In this document: piece after piece, positions 59,335 through 64,000 of the stretch
Layout of the letters: every line of letters starts with the position of its first letter
Position numbering within the stretch: position 1 is the stretch's first letter
Origin: Capsicum annuum
Taxonomy: Eukaryota > Streptophyta > Magnoliopsida > Solanales > Solanaceae
Length of the DNA: 64,000 bases
Assembly: GCF_002878395.1 (NCBI RefSeq)
Contig: NC_061111.1
Coordinates: 21,598,901-21,662,900 of the forward strand
Reading direction: 5' to 3'
Notes under the pieces: generated by a model
The model's input: the letters and a program-made list of their open reading frames with translations, nothing else
The model's database searches: none
Told to the model about the DNA's origin: nothing
Made by a program: the position numbers and the translations under genes

Positions 59335-59973
59335 CTTTCATGGGGATCTAACTTTAACAGCCATTGCATCTTCATCAGAAAGTTCATCACTCAGTTCCCA
59401 ATCATCAGGTATCGGGTGGTCTGCCAAAAAGTCAGCCGATGTTTGTCCCTTTATAGACTTTTAGATAACGTACACAATCTCAAACTATTAAAATTGAAGG
59501 TACCATCTTGCAAGTCGGTCACTAAAGACTGATTTAAACATTACAAACTTGATGGGATTTGCCCTAGACACAAGGTGAACAACATGAGCCTGAAAGTAGT
59601 TCTTCATCTTTTAAATCGAGAAGGCTAATGCAAAACATAACTTTTTAATTGGAGAATACTTAGCTCATTCGGTGTTATCATCCTGCTCAAATAGTAAAGA
59701 GAGTTTTCTTTGCCTTCACTATTTTTTTGAGCCAATAGTTCTCCAACTGACCTCTCTTGTGCTGCGATGTAGAGTATTAATGGTTTCCTAGTATGAGTGC
59801 TGCAAGAACTGGTGGCTTTATCAAGTATGATTTGATACTCTCAAAGGCATTACTACAAGCTTGGTCCCATTCGAAGGGAGTGTCTTTCTTCATGAGATGA
59901 CTAAATGGTTGACATTTTCTGTCCTGGTCTGAGATGAACCTCCTTAAATATATTAGCCTTCCACGAAGGCTTT
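59335..59973 (-). pseudogene. First RNase H and connection region, heavily broken
   Basis: Minus-strand frames here contain only fragments; it lies where the regular RNase H should be. No single frame exceeds about 60 codons of recognisable sequence. Confidence 0.5.
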
Positions 59974-61041
59974 TTATAACTCATGAATATTTTGAGGGTC
60001 GGGCATCTTCAAAATTGCATCGACCTTGGCTTGATCAATTTTAATTCCTCGGTGTCGCACAATGAAGCCAAGAAACTTTCCGGAAGTAAATCCAAAGGCA
60101 CACTTCAATGGATTCATCGTAAGTTGATATCTTTGAAGTAACTCAAATACCATTCTTACGTCTTTTAAGTGGTCGTTTCTCTTTCTTGACTTCGCCACTA
60201 GATCATCCACGTAGAATTCAATATTTTTATGGAGCAGACCATCAAAGATGTTCTTCATAGCCCTTTGATAAGTGGCGTCAGCGTTCTTCAAGCCAAAAGG
60301 CATCACCTTGTAGAAATAAATATCTTTGGGCGTATGAAATGCAGTGAGCTCTTCATCTTTTGGTGCCATACGGATTTTGTTGTTGCCGGATAAACCATCC
60401 ATAAAGGACATTGCCTCATAACCAGTGGTGGCATCAACCATCATCTCTGGTATGGGGATTGGAAAGTCATCCTTAGGGCAGGCGTTGTTGAGATCCCAAA
60501 AGTTGACATAAAGTCGAATTTGGCCATTCTTCTTTCACACTGAAACAATACCTGAATTCCATGTAGGATATTTCACTTCACGAATAAAGCCTACTTCAAT
60601 GAGTTTGTTAACTTCATTTTCAATCAAAGGAACCAACTCCGGCCTAAAGCGTCTTTGGGCTTGCTTAACAGGACGGGCACCATTCTTGACTGCCAACTGA
60701 TGGACCGCTACTTTTGGATCTAAGTGAGGCATTTCCTTATAGCTAAAGGTGAAGACATCTATATATTCTTTGAGTATGTCCATATAAGCGATTTCCTCCT
60801 CCACTTCTAGAAATGCACTAAGGTAAGTTGGTCTTGGGTCTTCGTCGGTTCCAAGATTAACTTCCTTCAAGGGATCTATTGTGGCCTTTACTCCTTCTTC
60901 AAGTTGTGATGGAGCATCACCAGCATCTTTCTCCTCTTGAGGATCATCGTCATTAATAGATATATAACAACACCAAAAGGTATCCTTTGTCACTTTATTA
61001 ACCTTTATTTGAGATGAGACATCTTTCTCATTCTGGGTCAT
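59974..61041 (-). pseudogene. Tat reverse transcriptase remnant
   Basis: The N-terminal part (61041-60535) has VKQAQRRFRPELVPLIENEV and NKLIEVGFIREVKYPTWNSG, then a stop. The palm (60444-59974) has MMVDATTGYEAMSFMDGLSG, VMPFGLKNADATYQRAM and FYVDDLVAKS with YVDD intact, then KCAFGFTSGKFLGFIV. One stop and a short gap in frame separate the halves. Confidence 0.87.
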
Positions 61042-61165
61042 AACATGATATGAGGAGCTAACACTCTCTTAATCTTCTTCGCATTTCTTGGTATAAACCA
61101 CAGTATGCACCTTTGCTTTTAGTACCTCGTTGCATGAAACTACCAGTTCCGTCTGTCGCTTTATT

Positions 61166-61504
61166 CTAGAAGGAATCAGACTTTGGCAATCCTTCTGTAC
61201 CTAACCTTTTAAACACTGAATTTCTTGTAGTTGACCCTCCAAGTCGGTCAAATACAGAGGGTCTTTGATTAGCAGCAGTGGCTACTTCTTCCACGATGAT
61301 GTAATTACTGACTACCCTTCTTATGGAGATGTAAATTGAAAGTGGCTGCGTGTATCCTACGCCTTCATGTACCTGCCTGGCTGTACCCTCCAATGGAAGT
61401 TTACCCAACCTTGATGGCTTATTAGGATAGTATCCAGCCTTTAAAAATAGCTTATATACATTTGGGTCAAAGCCTTCTTTCGTACGCCTCGTAGGAAGCG
61501 TCAT
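61166..61504 (-). pseudogene. Tat polyprotein linker segment
   Basis: The frame contains LPTRRTKEGFDPNVYKLFLK and SVFDRLGGS/SVFKRLG phrases, which are conserved between protease and reverse transcriptase in this lineage. It is separated from the flanking frames by stops. Confidence 0.65.
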
Positions 61505-61519
61505 ATCTTGTGGCAGATT

Positions 61520-64000
61520 TTAAGCCACAGACTCTTCAAGAAGTCTTGAGGAAGGATTTATTGCATCAATCTTACTGATACGTAAAGTTTTCCCCTTTAG
61601 CACATTATTTTGGGAATCTGATAGGTGATCTTTCTCTTTCTTTACCTTCAGTACGTAGCGAAGAATGAGAGTTGCCTTGTTTTTCATAGAAGCGACACTT
61701 TCTTTATTTGAAGTGGAGAGAAGCTTCTTGGTGGAAACTCTTTTGATAGTCACCGTGGCCTTCTTAGATGCAAAATCATCACACTTGGTCTTAGTGACAT
61801 CTTCAACCCTCTTATCATTCATAACATGATTCTTTAAGTAGAATTTTGCATCAGCAAAATGTAACTCAGCTTCAGTAAATGGCTTGTCATCGGCAACTAT
61901 CTTTCTTTCCACTCTGTCTTCGAGGTATTTCAAACATTGATAGTAAGATGATGAGATAATTTTGTTTCCATATACCCAAGGCATAGTTTTGTTTCCATAT
62001 ACCCAAGGCCTACCAAGCAATATATTATATGACATTTTGGCATCGATCACATGCATCAATGGGTTTGATTGAAAATCATCCATACGAATCCCCAAATTGA
62101 TACATTCCATAGCCCTCTGGCCCCCTTGGTTGAATCCTTGGATTATTATACGGCTTTTGTCCAGTTCACTAGTAGCGATGCCAAGTTCCTTCATCATGCG
62201 GTTAGGCAGGATGCTGACTCCAGATCCCTCATCTATCAAGATTCTATTAATCTTATTTCCTAGAATTTGACCCACCATGTATAAGGGATGGTTATGTAGG
62301 GACTCACCAAGCAGAAGATCGTTATTTGTAAATGTGATTTTTGTATCACACATCTGTACCTCTTCGCCAAGAGTTTCAACAAGCTTTTCAGAAGGTGAAG
62401 GAACTTCCATGGGTAGATTCTTACCTTTTTCCCCCTCTTTGGCGGTATTAAAACAAGATCCCTCAAGATTGACTTGGGTAGTCTTTGCACGAAACCAACT
62501 CGATAAGAATTCTTCCAAAGTTACTGGACACCGTAGTTTTTGGTGGTGAAGCTCTGTCACTCTCATCTTCTTTGGAAGTTCAACCAACTTCTGTTTCCTT
62601 AGTTTCTTCACCATTCTCCTTCTGGTTGGCTGCTCGGACGTCTCCTTTCGCAGGCCCATCTTCTTGTGTCTATGTCTGGTTACCAGAGTCCAACCTTCAT
62701 TATCGTCTTCGTCAACTGAAGACCTATCAGGCTCTAATATTTTCTCAATATTCTCTCCGATACATATTTGGACTGGGTCAAGCGAGCCAAATATGATAGA
62801 GATTTGATAAGAAATGGTCGTCTCATAGTCGAAGAAGATCTTCTTCTCTTTTGCTAGTTGCATGACTTTATATTTAAATACAAAGCATTTTTTTAGAGGG
62901 TGACTTATGAGCCTACGATATTTGCAATAATTAGGGTCATTGGTCCTTCCAACTTCATTGGGACGCTTCATCTCTGGGAGTTCAATGAGCTTATACTCAA
63001 GGAGTTCATCGAAAATCTCAGCAACATCAGAATCAAGGAAGGGATATCCCTTTTCTTGCATCTCCTTTACAGTTTTCTAATTCGGACATGCTCCAGAAGT
63101 CGTCTTCACACTTTGCTTCTTGCTTACTGTTATGGTGACCTTCATAGGAGACACGTCAATATTCATAGATTCCTTGTTGTCATTTTTGGGGACAAACTTG
63201 CCCCATCTTTTGGGTTCCTGCTTATCCTTTCCTCTTCGAGGGTCATGGATAGGCTCTGCCCCCTTTCCAGTAGAATACATGCTGAACTCCATATCGTGAG
63301 CACTGGTAGCTAGCTCTTTAAAGGATTTAGGCTTAATGACTTGCAAGATGTAAAGAAGTTCCCAGTGCATTCCTTGGACGCACATATCTATTGCAAAAGC
63401 TTCGCTGAGCCTATCTTTGCAGTTTAGGCTAGCATTTCTCCATCGATTGATGGAGTCAATAACTGGTTCATCCTTTCTTTACTGAGTATTCATAAGATCT
63501 ACCATGCTAACTGTACGCCTTCTGCTATAAAAATAATTTAGGAACTCGTGCTCCAATTGCTCTCAACTATTAATGGAATTAGGCTTAAGGTCCGTATACC
63601 AATAAAAAGCATTTTCCTTTAGGGAAGTAACAAACTATTTGACAAGATAGTTACCGTAAGTTTCAAAATTATTACATGTCTCAACAAAGTGTGCGACATA
63701 TTGTTTGGGGTTCACTTTGCCCTCAAATTATTGAAATTTAGGGGGTTGATAACCGGCAGGCATTTTGAGGCTATCAATCCTTTCCGTGTAAGGCTTGGCA
63801 TAAGCAAGGGAATACTTAGCGACAACATCATACTTGACTTTGAGGGTCCCTTCAATGAATTCCCTCAATTGCCCAATCGGGATCATTCTCTTAGAAGAAA
63901 CTTGTACCTCTTTAATCGATGGTATTTGTTTTACAAGATTTTCTATCTCATGAACCTCTGGAGATTTTCCAGGTGCATGGCTAGACTCTCCGTCTATCAG
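61520..64000 (-). pseudogene. Tat gag and protease remnant
   Basis: From the right edge to about 63400 is a gag domain with [39 protein letters not shown] and [13 protein letters not shown], broken by stops. 63061-61520 is a 513-codon open frame. It holds a zinc-knuckle-like YCKYRRLISHPLKKCFVFK, and near 62220 the protease segment ILIDEGSGVSILP, then YNILLGRPW. A 27-bp tandem duplication at 61960-62009 repeats the residues PWVYGNKTM. Confidence 0.83.

Larger units (their letters stand above)
54706..64000 (-). mobile_element. Tat-lineage Ty3/Gypsy retrotransposon (5' end outside window)
   Basis: On the minus strand, from right to left: gag, protease, reverse transcriptase, RNase H, a second RNase H, integrase, a 2-kb untranslated region with tandem arrays, purine tract, 3' LTR. 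A second RNase H between reverse transcriptase and integrase and tandem arrays near the 3' end are known features of the Tat/Ogre group. The left LTR, primer site and part of gag are beyond 64000. Confidence 0.85.

Noticed and set aside
54706..64000. Endogenous pararetrovirus
   Set aside because: The element has an integrase with the D-D-E residues, an LTR and a polypurine tract, and a gag of the plant Gypsy type, so it is a Ty3/Gypsy retrotransposon.

Overview
This is plant nuclear DNA, almost certainly from a Solanaceae genome (Solanum or Capsicum type). The one well-preserved host gene besides an edge fragment is a close relative of the potato late-blight resistance gene RB/Rpi-blb1, and the repeats are of the kind common in that family. 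Most of the window is AT-rich transposon-derived sequence. One 100-base run of N marks an assembly gap. I found no convincing rRNA, tRNA, CRISPR or prokaryotic feature.

Layout. Bases 1-920 (minus) hold the 5' half of a 4-coumarate:CoA ligase-like gene that runs off the left edge. From 0.9 to 13.3 kb there is no gene. This stretch holds a non-autonomous Mutator-like element with a 9-bp target duplication (1943-3841) that contains a Helitron-like segment and a long foldback; three old diverged copies of one non-coding block, one of them carrying a Tourist-like MITE; and a small retroposed insert with an 18-bp target duplication. After the gap come a decayed Ty3/Gypsy element (+, about 14.3-19.9 kb) and a truncated Ty1/Copia element (-, 19.9-21.7 kb).

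From 22.6 to 37.6 kb lies a CC-NBS-LRR gene of the RB/Rpi-blb1 type. It has two exons whose phases match, but they are separated by an intron of about 12 kb. The intron holds a complete though decayed Copia element (24456-30565, CACAC target duplication), a possible solo LTR and a hAT-like MITE. One in-frame TAA interrupts the LRR at codon 750 of 993; otherwise the frame is open to the normal end.

From 38.1 to 41.6 kb there is a second Helitron-like copy and two MITEs. From 42.1 to 54.6 kb there is a Mutator-like (MULE) transposase pseudogene (+) facing a plant-mobile-domain (PMD) pseudogene (-). Both promoters carry the same AAGGTAA-rich repeats, which suggests one large two-gene MULE. A 3.9-kb RTE-type LINE with a 10-bp target duplication sits inside the third transposase exon. 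From 54.7 kb to the right edge lies a Tat-lineage Gypsy element (-): 3' LTR, a 3' untranslated region with two tandem arrays, integrase, extra RNase H, reverse transcriptase, protease and gag, with its 5' end outside the window.

How the parts relate. The host genes are probably independent. The structure of the window is a history of nested insertions: LINE into MULE, Copia into the resistance-gene intron, Tourist MITE into a duplicated block. Every transposon coding region seen here has stops, frameshifts or a changed catalytic residue. Any present movement would need enzymes supplied from elsewhere in the genome.
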